Assembly: GCA_038240875.1 (NCBI GenBank)
Contig: JBBRGG010000064.1
Location: 1 to 15,319, forward strand
Source: JBBRGG01 sp038240875
GTDB taxonomy: Bacteria; Planctomycetota; Phycisphaerae; Phycisphaerales; UBA1924
Reading direction: 5' to 3'
DNA length: 15,319 nt
Made by a program: the position numbers and the translations under genes. Shown here in pieces: positions 6,750 through 14,243 of this stretch. The notes below the pieces were generated by a model that was given only the letters and a program-made list of their open reading frames with translations, was not told where the DNA came from and searched no databases. Numbering within the stretch: the first letter of the stretch is position 1; each line of letters begins with the position of its first letter.

Positions 6750-8441
6750 GTGACAAATTCAATCATCAACTCAATCTTGGCAGTTTTCCCAACTGCCCCA
6801 CCACTCGTTGCTGTGAGTGCGCCGCCACTATCAGCGATTGCGATCACCATCGTGTTGGTGTATATCGTCGCACTGATTGGTGCGGGCGTGTGGGCGGGCA
6901 GGCTGAGCCGACGCAAGGGAAACGCTGAATCGACCAAGGGCTATTTTCTGGCGGGGCGGCACATGCCGGTGTGGGCCGTCACGATTTCGACGCTTGCCAC
7001 GGCTCAATCGGCGGCAACCTTTGTTGCTGTACCTCAGGATGCGTATGACGGTTCGCTGGTGTACTTATCAGCGTCGATCGGCAGTGTTCTGGCGGGGTTC
7101 ATTCTCGCGGTTGTGTTTATCCCGGCATATTACCGGCTTGGAGTTTCTACGCCGTATCAGGTTTTGGAGAAGCGCTTTGGAAATCGGGCGCGGGTCGCGA
7201 CGAGCGTGGCGTATTTGTTTGGGCGAGTATTTGCGAGCGGGGCGCGTTTGTATATTGGCGCAATACCACTGACCATCGCGCTCTTTGGCGAGCGCACGCC
7301 ATCGAGCCTAGCGGTGGTCTTGCTGGCGTTTACGATCTTTGCGATTCTGTTTACGTTGCGAGGCGGGCTTGAGTCGGTGATTTGGACTGACGTGTTGCAG
7401 GTGTGCGTGTATCTTGGGGCGGGCGTCGCCGTGCTTGTATTTCTTTGGTACTCCATCCCCGGCAGCGCGGGCGACGTATTCAAGGCGCTCTCAACAGGCA
7501 GATCGGATGGCGGGTCCAAGCTCGCGATCATCGATCCTGGAATAGATACGTCGCAATCACCATGGATCAATTTCGCGGCTCCATTCACGCTACTCACTGC
7601 GGTCACGGGCTGGACGCTTCTTAACCTTGCGGCACTGGGTACGGATCAAGACTTGGCGCAACGATTGCTTACGTGTAAGGATGCCAAGAGTGGCGCGCGG
7701 TCGGCGATTGCGAGCACGCTTGTCGGGCTGCCTGCGGTTGCGCTCTTTGCGTGTATCGGGCTCTTGCTATGGGTTTTTTGCACGCAGACGCAGCTCATGG
7801 GCAGGCCTACGCCCGAGTACGTGCAAGGCAACACCGCGGATATGTTGATGCGTGTTGTGCTCAACGAAATGCCAGCGTGGCTTGTTGGGCTCGTGCTCGC
7901 GGGCGTTTTAGCGGCTGGCCCGGCGGGGCACAACGCCACGCTCAACTCCATGGCGTCGACGCTCATTGCTGATGTGTATCGCCCGCTACGAGCTGGCCGG
8001 AGCGAAGCACACTATTTGTTTGTTGGGAGGTGGATGGTCGTAGGCTGTGGCGTTATTTTGTGCGTGTTCGCGGTTCTGTGTGCGATCTGGCAGGCAAAGA
8101 GTGGCGAGAACCTGATCTCGTTTGTGCTGGGCGTCATGGGCTTTGCGTATGCCGGTTTGCTTGGCGTATTTCTTACTGCATTACTTACCAATCGCGGCAC
8201 GGCGACCTCTGCGATTGCCGCGATGATTACGGGCTTTGTGGTCGTGCTGCTGCTCCAGCCTTTGGTGATAAGGCCTGTGATGGGAGCGGTTTTCGGCGTG
8301 GTGCGTGGTGCTGAACTCGCGCAAACGTTCACGCTTGCGTCGCCTTGGAGATTGTGCGTTGGTGTTGCGTGTGCATGTGCCGTGTGCGTGCTGCCTCGAG
8401 GCAAAGCGAAGGATTCGTTGATGAAGAGCACGCGAGGGTGA
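6750..8441 (+). CDS. SSS-family sodium/solute symporter, probable amino-sugar or muropeptide-sugar importer
   Basis: 563 residues, strongly hydrophobic with about 13 predicted membrane segments; the first is about residues 28-49. Family signatures are GYFLAGRHMPVWAVTIS followed by TAQSAATFVAVPQDAY (about 64-99), RGGLESVIWTDVLQ (204-217), and the LNS-x-AS-x7-Y segment ending in DVYRP (398-412). These place it in the solute:sodium symporter (LeuT-fold) family. The two neighbouring serines that hold sodium (Na2) in vSGLT appear replaced: the segment reads AAGPAGHNATLNS (388-400). The only in-frame start before the first membrane segment that keeps all 563 residues is GTG at 6750, just after a TAG at 6735; TTG 6777 and GTG 6813 are alternatives, and none has a good Shine-Dalgarno. 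It is first in line before GH20, anmK and murQ, so the cargo is probably a cell-wall or chitin-derived amino sugar. Cargo identity is inference. Confidence 0.85.
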   Translation: MTNSIINSILAVFPTAPPLVAVSAPPLSAIAITIVLVYIVALIGAGVWAGRLSRRKGNAESTKGYFLAGRHMPVWAVTISTLATAQSAATFVAVPQDAYDGSLVYLSASIGSVLAGFILAVVFIPAYYRLGVSTPYQVLEKRFGNRARVATSVAYLFGRVFASGARLYIGAIPLTIALFGERTPSSLAVVLLAFTIFAILFTLRGGLESVIWTDVLQVCVYLGAGVAVLVFLWYSIPGSAGDVFKALSTGRSDGGSKLAIIDPGIDTSQSPWINFAAPFTLLTAVTGWTLLNLAALGTDQDLAQRLLTCKDAKSGARSAIASTLVGLPAVALFACIGLLLWVFCTQTQLMGRPTPEYVQGNTADMLMRVVLNEMPAWLVGLVLAGVLAAGPAGHNATLNSMASTLIADVYRPLRAGRSEAHYLFVGRWMVVGCGVILCVFAVLCAIWQAKSGENLISFVLGVMGFAYAGLLGVFLTALLTNRGTATSAIAAMITGFVVVLLLQPLVIRPVMGAVFGVVRGAELAQTFTLASPWRLCVGVACACAVCVLPRGKAKDSLMKSTRG

Positions 8442-8455
8442 CGTGAAGTCAAAAT

Positions 8456-8482
8456 GCGTTGGCGGCGTTGACGGCGTTGGAA
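8456..8482 (+). repeat. 9-bp tandem repeat, three units
   Basis: GCGTTGGCG, GCGTTGACG and GCGTTGGAA follow each other directly after the symporter stop codon. Function unknown. Confidence 0.6.
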
Positions 8483-8509
8483 GCAACGATTCACGCCCAA
8501 GGTTGTACG

Positions 8510-8548
8510 ACAAGTATGTAGGACAAGGATGTAGGGCAAGGATGTTGA
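8510..8548 (+). repeat. 13-bp tandem repeat containing the GH20 ribosome binding site
   Basis: Three units: ACAAGTATGTAGG, ACAAGGATGTAGG and GCAAGGATGTTGA. The last unit supplies AAGGA (8538-8542), 7 nt before the ATG at 8550, and the second holds a further AAGGATG. The repeat therefore multiplies a Shine-Dalgarno-like motif directly ahead of the start codon. Confidence 0.65.
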
Positions 8549-8549
8549 C

Positions 8550-10586
8550 ATGAAGAGTGCACAGGCCCACGAAGAAGAGCAACTCGCGCAGTGGCTTATT
8601 CCAAGCCCGGTGCATCTCGCGCGTACTGGCGGCACGGTGCGCGTAGGAGAAGCCGCGCGTCAATGGTTGCGCAGGCTTGGTAGCCGAGGAATGAACCATC
8701 CGTTGGCGATAGACTCTGATTTGCTTGCGCGAAATCAAACGCGCGAAGCGAGCTCGCCGGACGCGTCGTGGTTGCGCGAGCACGTAACAGGTGGGTGGTG
8801 TAATACTTCGACAAAAGATTCACAGGCATACTCGCTGGAGTTGAGCAAGAACGGCGACGACACGCTGCTTGCGACGATTACTTCGCCGACGGCTGTTGGG
8901 GTGCGTGCGGGTCGCGCGACGTTGGCGCAGGTGCTAACTCTCGTGTCCGCGAACGCGTTTACGCGCGGTCTGAGTGGAAGTGGGAATATACCAGAGAGCG
9001 AGGGTTGGCCGCGGGATCATGTGCCTTTGTTGGTCATTCGCGATGCACCAGAGTTTGCTACGCGAGGTGTGATGATCGATGTTTCGCGCACGCGCATTTC
9101 GCGGATGGACGATTTTTTCGACACGATCGATACGCTGGCGTTACTTAAGTGCAACCATCTTCAGTTGTACACCGAGCACACGTTCGCGTACTCGTTTGCT
9201 GAGGAAGTTTGGCGAGGTTGGTCGCCCCTTACGAGTTCGGAGATTCGCAGGCTTGATGCGCAGTGCGCGTCGCGCGGGATTGAACTCGTCGCGAACCAGA
9301 ATTGCTTTGGGCACCTGCGGAATTGGTTGGAATCGCCTGGCTTTGCATCGCTCGCCGAGACGCATGAAGATTGGTTCTTTGACGTGTGGCCAAGGTCTGG
9401 GCCGTTTTCGTTGTGCCCGACTGATCCAGCATCGATTGCGTTTGTCAGACGAATGTTGGGCGAGGTATTGCCTTGCTTTACGAGTGGCATGGTCAATATT
9501 GGGTGTGACGAAACGTATGACATTGCGTTTGGCAGGTCCAAGAGTGCGTGCGAAGAACGCGGCCGGGAGACGGTATATGCGGAGTTTGTCGCCAGGATTG
9601 TTGAAGTCGCGCGCGAACTGGGTAAGCGCTCGATGTTCTGGGGCGATGTAGCGCTGAACAAGGTTGAATGCCTCGATGCGATCTCGCGCGATGCGATATT
9701 GCTGGCATGGGGATACGAACCGGACACTAATTTTGCCGCGTGGTGCAGGGGTGTTCGCGAGCACGATACAAACGCACGCAGTAAGACACAATCGAGTGGC
9801 AGCGAAGAGTTGCCTCGGGAAGTGTGGGTGTGTCCTGGGACCAATGCGTGGCGCTCGATCACTGGACGAACGCGCGAGCGGGTTGCAACGCTGGACAGAG
9901 CAGCACGAGAAGGCCTGGCCGAGGGAGCGAGTGGATATTTGGTGTGTGAATGGGGCGATACCGGGCATTGGCAGCAATGGCCTATTTCGTTACGGGCAAT
10001 TGCGGATGGACTCGCGTGTGCTTGGATGGGGCGAGAGGCTTCGGCAACAAGTGCGGCTGCCTTGTGCGTTCATGCGTTAAAAGAAAACGATTTACATGTT
10101 GCGCAGCGTTTGGGGACGTGGCTTGATGCACTTGGAGACGCGGACGCGCCGCTGCGCGCGAACTGTGGCTGGCTCTCGCGCGTAGATCTCGCGGGGTACC
10201 CCTTACGGAATCAGACCGCGTTGCAAGCTGATTTAAACCAGCGCTGGAACGCGCCGACGAAGCACGCTGGGAACGTGGAAGATTGGATCGAGGCTCGTGA
10301 TCGGATCGAGGCATTGAAAGTGGAGCTTGAAGAATTATTAGTTACTTCGTCGCGCACGCTTGAAGAACTCATGCAGAGTGTTGAACTCGCGCGGTTCGCG
10401 GCGGAACGAGCTCTGGCGCGAAGAAATGTCGGCAGCAGTCAAGTGGAGTTTTCGCGCAAGGCGTTGGCGTGGCGTGAGGCATTGAAAGCCGAGCATGCAC
10501 GACTTTGGCGCAGCCGATCACGCGAAGGCGGACTCGCGGCGTCGCTTGCATACTTTGACGCGATAGATTTGGGAGAAGGCAAATGA
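8550..10586 (+). CDS. Cytoplasmic GH20 beta-N-acetylhexosaminidase, GcnA-like
   Basis: Family 20 glycoside hydrolases remove terminal GlcNAc (or GalNAc) by substrate-assisted catalysis. 678 residues: an alpha/beta N-terminal domain (1-165), a TIM-barrel catalytic domain (about 170-500) and a helical C-terminal region. Barrel signatures are RGVMIDVSRTRIS (172-184), HLQLYTEHTFAY (203-214), NQNCFGHL (249-256), SLCPTDP (287-293), and NIGCDETYD (316-324), where Asp320-Glu321 is the catalytic pair; FWGD is at 363-366. The LYTEHTFAY and GCDE pattern resembles the GcnA-like subgroup. No signal peptide is seen, so it should act in the cytoplasm. Start ATG 8550 has AAGGA at 7 nt. Its stop overlaps the anmK start by 4 nt (ATGA), implying translational coupling. 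In this context a likely substrate is GlcNAc-anhydroMurNAc or chitobiose-type sugars, the job NagZ (GH3) does elsewhere. Family call is firm; substrate is inferred. Confidence 0.85.
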   Translation: MKSAQAHEEEQLAQWLIPSPVHLARTGGTVRVGEAARQWLRRLGSRGMNHPLAIDSDLLARNQTREASSPDASWLREHVTGGWCNTSTKDSQAYSLELSKNGDDTLLATITSPTAVGVRAGRATLAQVLTLVSANAFTRGLSGSGNIPESEGWPRDHVPLLVIRDAPEFATRGVMIDVSRTRISRMDDFFDTIDTLALLKCNHLQLYTEHTFAYSFAEEVWRGWSPLTSSEIRRLDAQCASRGIELVANQNCFGHLRNWLESPGFASLAETHEDWFFDVWPRSGPFSLCPTDPASIAFVRRMLGEVLPCFTSGMVNIGCDETYDIAFGRSKSACEERGRETVYAEFVARIVEVARELGKRSMFWGDVALNKVECLDAISRDAILLAWGYEPDTNFAAWCRGVREHDTNARSKTQSSGSEELPREVWVCPGTNAWRSITGRTRERVATLDRAAREGLAEGASGYLVCEWGDTGHWQQWPISLRAIADGLACAWMGREASATSAAALCVHALKENDLHVAQRLGTWLDALGDADAPLRANCGWLSRVDLAGYPLRNQTALQADLNQRWNAPTKHAGNVEDWIEARDRIEALKVELEELLVTSSRTLEELMQSVELARFAAERALARRNVGSSQVEFSRKALAWREALKAEHARLWRSRSREGGLAASLAYFDAIDLGEGK

Positions 10587-11941
10587 CGACGAAGAATGAC
10601 TTGCCTGAGCAAGACGCGCCTAAGCTAGGCGTACGACAAATACAAGCGACGCGCGAGCCAAAGCGAATACGCTACATCGTCGGCTGCATGAGTGGCACCA
10701 GCCTTGATGGGATCGACGCCGCGTTGGTCAGCGTGCAAGGCTCGGGGCTTTCGATGCGAGCCCGGTTTGTACGCGGCGCATCGTGCTCACTTGGGAATGC
10801 GAAGCAAACGCTGCGCAACCTTGCGATAGGTAATACGTGTACGGCGAGCGAGGTTGCTCACGCGATGCGCGATCTTTCACTGGTGCATGTCGAGGTGATC
10901 CGAGAAGTTCTTTCGGCTGATTTACGCGCGGATGAGTCACATGAGTTAGATCTTATTTGTGTGCATGGGCAAACGGTCTTTCATGCGCCGCCGGTGTCGT
11001 GGCAGTTGATGAATGCGGCGCCGATTGTTGCGGCGTTTGGTGTGCCCGTGGTGCACGACCTACGCGCGATGGACCTAGCGTGTGGCGGTCAAGGTGCACC
11101 GATCACGCCGCTGGCGGATTGGATCTTGTTCCGAAGCGGTTCACGAGGAGGATTGAGCACGTCGGGGAAACAAGACGCTGAAAGCGTGTCGGCAATCATC
11201 AACCTCGGCGGCTTTGCCAACGCAACGATAATGACTCGATCTGAAACGATGCAAGCTTACTCTAAAACAATAGAAGTAACCGAGCCAATAAATGCGCGTG
11301 GCCCAGTTCCTGATCATGGTCCAGAAACCGTACTTGGCTTTGATATCTGCGCCTGCAACCAGATCCTTGATGCAATCGCTCGGGCTCGCTTTGACGCGCC
11401 CTACGACGACGGTGGCGCGCGAGCGTTACAAGGCACGGTCAGTATGCTCACCATCAAGCCCTTGATCTCGACGCTGTCTTCGCAGCGTGCCCAAGGCCGA
11501 TCACTGGGCACGGGCGATGAGGCTATCGACATCTTTCTTCGTGGAACCAAAGACTTGTCTGCGAACGATGCGTGCGCGACGACGTGCCAAGCGATAGGAT
11601 GCGTGGTAGCTGATGCGGTCGTTGAGCGAATGCCAAGCGGTGACGAGAATATTGAGATTATTCTCGCGGGCGGAGGCGCACGCAATGTGGCTTTACGAAA
11701 TGCGATCGAGAGGCATGCACGCGAAGCGATGCGAACCAGGGCCAACGCGTCAAGCTTTATTCATGTTATGACGACGCAAGACCTAGGCGTTCCCATTGAG
11801 TTTCGAGAAGCGGTGTGCTTTGCAGTGCTGGGTGCATTGTGCCAAGATCGCGTGCCGATCACGCTAGCCAGCGTAACGCGCGTTCATCTAACAGCACGAG
11901 GCACGCCACCGATCAGCGGCGTGTGGGAGTATCCGCCTTGA
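10583..11941 (+). CDS. anmK: Anhydro-N-acetylmuramic acid kinase
   Basis: AnmK hydrolyses the 1,6-anhydro ring of anhMurNAc while phosphorylating it with ATP, giving MurNAc-6-phosphate in the cytoplasm. Family motifs are complete and in order: MSGTSLDGID (36-45), HGQTVFH (128-134), HDLRAMDLACGGQGAPITP (158-176, with the conserved Asp159 and Asp164), INLGGFANAT (206-215), GFDICACN (252-259), DDGGA (275-279), LAGGGARN (361-368) and EFREAVCFA (406-414). At 452 residues it is about 80 longer than E. coli AnmK. The excess is an N-terminal extension of about 28 residues plus insertions around 184-204 and 218-248. GFDICACN replaces the usual GFDTGPGN, an unusual change in a nucleotide-binding loop. 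The start overlaps the GH20 stop (ATGA) and is preceded by GAGAAGG. murQ follows after 48 nt and would use the product. Confidence 0.92.
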   Translation: MTTKNDLPEQDAPKLGVRQIQATREPKRIRYIVGCMSGTSLDGIDAALVSVQGSGLSMRARFVRGASCSLGNAKQTLRNLAIGNTCTASEVAHAMRDLSLVHVEVIREVLSADLRADESHELDLICVHGQTVFHAPPVSWQLMNAAPIVAAFGVPVVHDLRAMDLACGGQGAPITPLADWILFRSGSRGGLSTSGKQDAESVSAIINLGGFANATIMTRSETMQAYSKTIEVTEPINARGPVPDHGPETVLGFDICACNQILDAIARARFDAPYDDGGARALQGTVSMLTIKPLISTLSSQRAQGRSLGTGDEAIDIFLRGTKDLSANDACATTCQAIGCVVADAVVERMPSGDENIEIILAGGGARNVALRNAIERHAREAMRTRANASSFIHVMTTQDLGVPIEFREAVCFAVLGALCQDRVPITLASVTRVHLTARGTPPISGVWEYPP

Positions 11942-11989
11942 ACGTCTGCACGGCAGCACAGCTAGCTCGTCGCGGCTAAGCTCTGCGCG

Positions 11990-12925
11990 ATGACACCAAC
12001 CGAATCAAACACCACGCACATTCCTGATCGCGGCTTAATCTCGACCGAGAAACGAAACCCGCGCACTATGGATCTCCACACCCGTTCGGTCGCGGAACTC
12101 GTAGAGATCATTAACCGTGAAGACCGCGACGTGCCGCTGGCTTTGAAGCGAGCACGAGCCCGACTCACACGCTTTATCGAAGCCGTGGAACCAAGCTTTA
12201 TCGCTGGCGGCAGGCTGATCTATGTCGGCGCCGGGACGAGCGGCAGGCTTGGCGTTCTCGACGCTTCGGAAGCCCCGCCCACGTTCCAAGTTGACCCTGG
12301 CCGAATCGTCGGCATCATCGCAGGCGGCGATACTTCACTCCGCAAAAGCGCTGAAGGAGCTGAGGACGATCCGCGTGGCGCATGGCCCGCGCTCGCGCAG
12401 CTTTTGCTTACCAAGCACGACACTGTGATTGCGATCGCGGCGGGCGCGACCACGCCTTATGCCGTGGGCGCATTGGCATTTTGCAAGCATGAACTCGCCG
12501 AGGATTCGCGGCCTTTGACGTGTTTGCTCGCGTGTGCAAAGGTTGAGCAACCCGCCGACGTTGACCATTTTGTGGTGCTTAATACCGGGCCCGAAGTCCT
12601 CGCTGGTTCGACGCGTATGAAGGCAGGCACTGCAACCAAGCTCGCGCTCAACACGATTTCGACTACGCTCATGGTTCGCGCAGGACGCGTGTACCAGAAC
12701 CTGATGGTGGACCTTCGCGCGACCAACGCCAAGCTGCGCGATCGAGCAGTCCGCATCGTCGCAACGCTCACCGGCGTCTCGCGCGAAGCGGCTCTTGAAA
12801 TGCTCGATGCGTGCGACGGCGAGGCCAAGGTTGCTATTGTCGCGCATCGAAAGAAAGTACCCGTCGAACTTGCCCGCAAGCTGCTCGCTGAGCACAAAGG
12901 CCGCCTTGACGCGATTATTGACTAG
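11990..12925 (+). CDS. murQ: N-acetylmuramic acid 6-phosphate etherase
   Basis: MurQ removes the lactyl ether from MurNAc-6-P, giving GlcNAc-6-P and D-lactate. 311 residues, close to the usual ~300. Motifs are STEKRNPRTMDLHTRS (18-33), VGAGTSGRLGVLDASEAPP (79-97) with Glu94 matching catalytic Glu83 of E. coli, AEGAEDD (121-127) with Glu125 matching Glu114 by the same 31-residue spacing, TGPEVLAGSTRMKAGTATK (199-217) and YQNLMVDLRATNAKL (235-249). A single SIS sugar-phosphate domain is followed by a small helical C-terminal domain. The motif usually read ASGRTPY is AGATTPY here (151-157), so a normally conserved Ser is missing. ATG 11990 is chosen because the conserved STE-x-RNP segment needs it; the ATG at 12068 would cut that off. 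No Shine-Dalgarno is visible. It lies 48 nt after anmK and completes the anhMurNAc to GlcNAc-6-P route. Confidence 0.93.
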   Translation: MTPTESNTTHIPDRGLISTEKRNPRTMDLHTRSVAELVEIINREDRDVPLALKRARARLTRFIEAVEPSFIAGGRLIYVGAGTSGRLGVLDASEAPPTFQVDPGRIVGIIAGGDTSLRKSAEGAEDDPRGAWPALAQLLLTKHDTVIAIAAGATTPYAVGALAFCKHELAEDSRPLTCLLACAKVEQPADVDHFVVLNTGPEVLAGSTRMKAGTATKLALNTISTTLMVRAGRVYQNLMVDLRATNAKLRDRAVRIVATLTGVSREAALEMLDACDGEAKVAIVAHRKKVPVELARKLLAEHKGRLDAIID

Positions 12926-13042
12926 TCGCAACTTGACTGCAACTCCATCGCGACGAGTTGACATCCTTTGGAAATCATCGATCGGCACGTGAAACCTAGC
13001 ACCTTTGGCTTCGCTTAACCTCTCACGACTACAGTCGGCCCT

Positions 13043-14050
13043 ATGAAGCGAATACTCCACGTCGGCATCGGACCTCTTGGCCAGCGCATCCTCGCGGAAC
13101 TCGCCGAACGCTGCGTCGGTCATGTTGTCGCGGTTGTTGATTCGAGCCCCGCCCTCGTCGGCACTTCGTTCGCTCATCACGTCCCCGGCGCCGACCCCAA
13201 GCTTCGCGTGTTGCCTTCGCTCGACGCGGTTGAAGATTGGGACGCTATCGACGCCGCAATCGTGACGACTTCTTCTGATGTTCCTTCGTGTGCCGACACA
13301 TTCCGCACGCTTTTGGAACGTGGTAAAGCTGTCGTGACGACCTGCGAAGAAATGGTTTATCCCTGGCTGCGACACGTCGCTCTCGCAGACGAACTCGATG
13401 AAATCGCCAAGGCTAACGGCGGGCGAATCCTCGGCACCGGCGTCAACCCCGGCTTCGTCATGGACGCTCTTCCCGCATTTGCGACGTGCGTCTCGCGCAG
13501 CGTCCGCACCGTTGCCTGTTACCGCATTCAAGACGCTTCATCGCGTCGCATTCCTTTCCAGCGAAAGATCGGCGCTGGCCTTGATGACGCTGGTTTCGCG
13601 GCCAAAGTCAAAGAGGGCACGCTTCGCCACGTCGGCCTTGGCGAAAGTCTCCATTTCCTCGGGCATTATCTGGGTATTCCCTTCGAGCGCTGGGAAGAAG
13701 ACATCGTTCCCATCAAGGCTGATCGCGACATGGTTAGTGGCGTCGGCGAGATCCATCGCGGCAAAATCGCTGGCGTTCGCCAGATCGCGCGTGCCTTCCG
13801 AGACGAACTACCCGTGATCCATCTTGAATTTCAGGCCGCCATCGGCCAACTCGAGCCACACGACCGCGTTGTCATCACGGGCGAACCCAACATCGACCTC
13901 GTGATCAAAGGCGGCATCCATGGCGACATCGCAACCTCCGCCATCGTTGTCAACTCGATTCCACGCATCGTCGCCGCACCTGCTGGCCTGCACACGATGG
14001 CGACCTTGCCACCTCCATTCCACGCCGTCCCGCATCACGCGCACGCGTAG
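13043..14050 (+). CDS. Dihydrodipicolinate-reductase-like / 2,4-diaminopentanoate-dehydrogenase-like oxidoreductase
   Basis: 335 residues with an N-terminal Rossmann domain: LHVGIGPLG (5-13) is the GxGxxG dinucleotide loop, and VVDSSP (31-36) is the end of beta-2. GTGVNPGFVMDALP (131-144), RRIPFQRKIGAG (168-179) and RHVGLGES (195-202) are hallmarks of the DapB-related group that includes 2,4-diaminopentanoate dehydrogenase. True DapB is about 270 residues and has a different HxxxK-type motif, so a role in lysine synthesis is unlikely. The natural substrate may be an amino acid with a second amino group; this is inference. It sits 117 nt after murQ and 193 nt before a PLP alpha-oxoamine synthase, on the same strand. 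No Shine-Dalgarno is seen before the ATG. A TTGACA at 12958-12963 has no matching -10 box. Confidence 0.72.
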   Translation: MKRILHVGIGPLGQRILAELAERCVGHVVAVVDSSPALVGTSFAHHVPGADPKLRVLPSLDAVEDWDAIDAAIVTTSSDVPSCADTFRTLLERGKAVVTTCEEMVYPWLRHVALADELDEIAKANGGRILGTGVNPGFVMDALPAFATCVSRSVRTVACYRIQDASSRRIPFQRKIGAGLDDAGFAAKVKEGTLRHVGLGESLHFLGHYLGIPFERWEEDIVPIKADRDMVSGVGEIHRGKIAGVRQIARAFRDELPVIHLEFQAAIGQLEPHDRVVITGEPNIDLVIKGGIHGDIATSAIVVNSIPRIVAAPAGLHTMATLPPPFHAVPHHAHA

Positions 14051-14080
14051 TTTGCTTGGGCGGAAACAAGTTTAGCCTTT

Positions 14081-14096
14081 TGGCATGCTCAGTGCC
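14081..14096 (+). promoter_or_regulatory. Possible sigma54-type promoter upstream of the alpha-oxoamine synthase
   Basis: TGGCATG-CTCA-GTGCC has the -24 GG and -12 GC at the spacing expected for sigma54 (consensus TGGCAYR-N4-TTGCW), with two mismatches in the -12 part. GGCA/TGCC is also a short inverted repeat, so chance or an operator is possible. The rest of 14051-14243 shows only small competing stems: GTAGT at 14126-14130 can pair with ACTAC (14115-14119), and GTAGTT (14126-14131) with AACTAC (14143-14148). Confidence 0.22.
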
Positions 14097-14233
14097 GCTC
14101 TTACGGGCAACCTTACTACGCCTTGGTAGTTCTTCGTGCGGAAACTACACCGAATCGCTCGCAAGTTCCGATGAAAGTTAGCGCTTCATTTCGTGCATCG
14201 TTTCGCGCACGCACGCCCCAATCGACCCGCTCT

Positions 14234-14237
14234 GGAG
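14234..14237 (+). promoter_or_regulatory. Ribosome binding site of the alpha-oxoamine synthase
   Basis: GGAG lies 6 nt before the ATG at 14244. The same frame is open back to 14175 with only a GTG at 14193 as alternative start. Confidence 0.5.
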
Positions 14238-14243
14238 CACATC

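Noticed and set aside
12335..13531. Long minus-strand open frame (398 codons) across murQ and the next gene
   Set aside because: It is antisense to two genes with clear family motifs, has no recognisable motif itself, and is rich in Arg/Asp/Ala as expected from a mirrored GC-rich coding frame.
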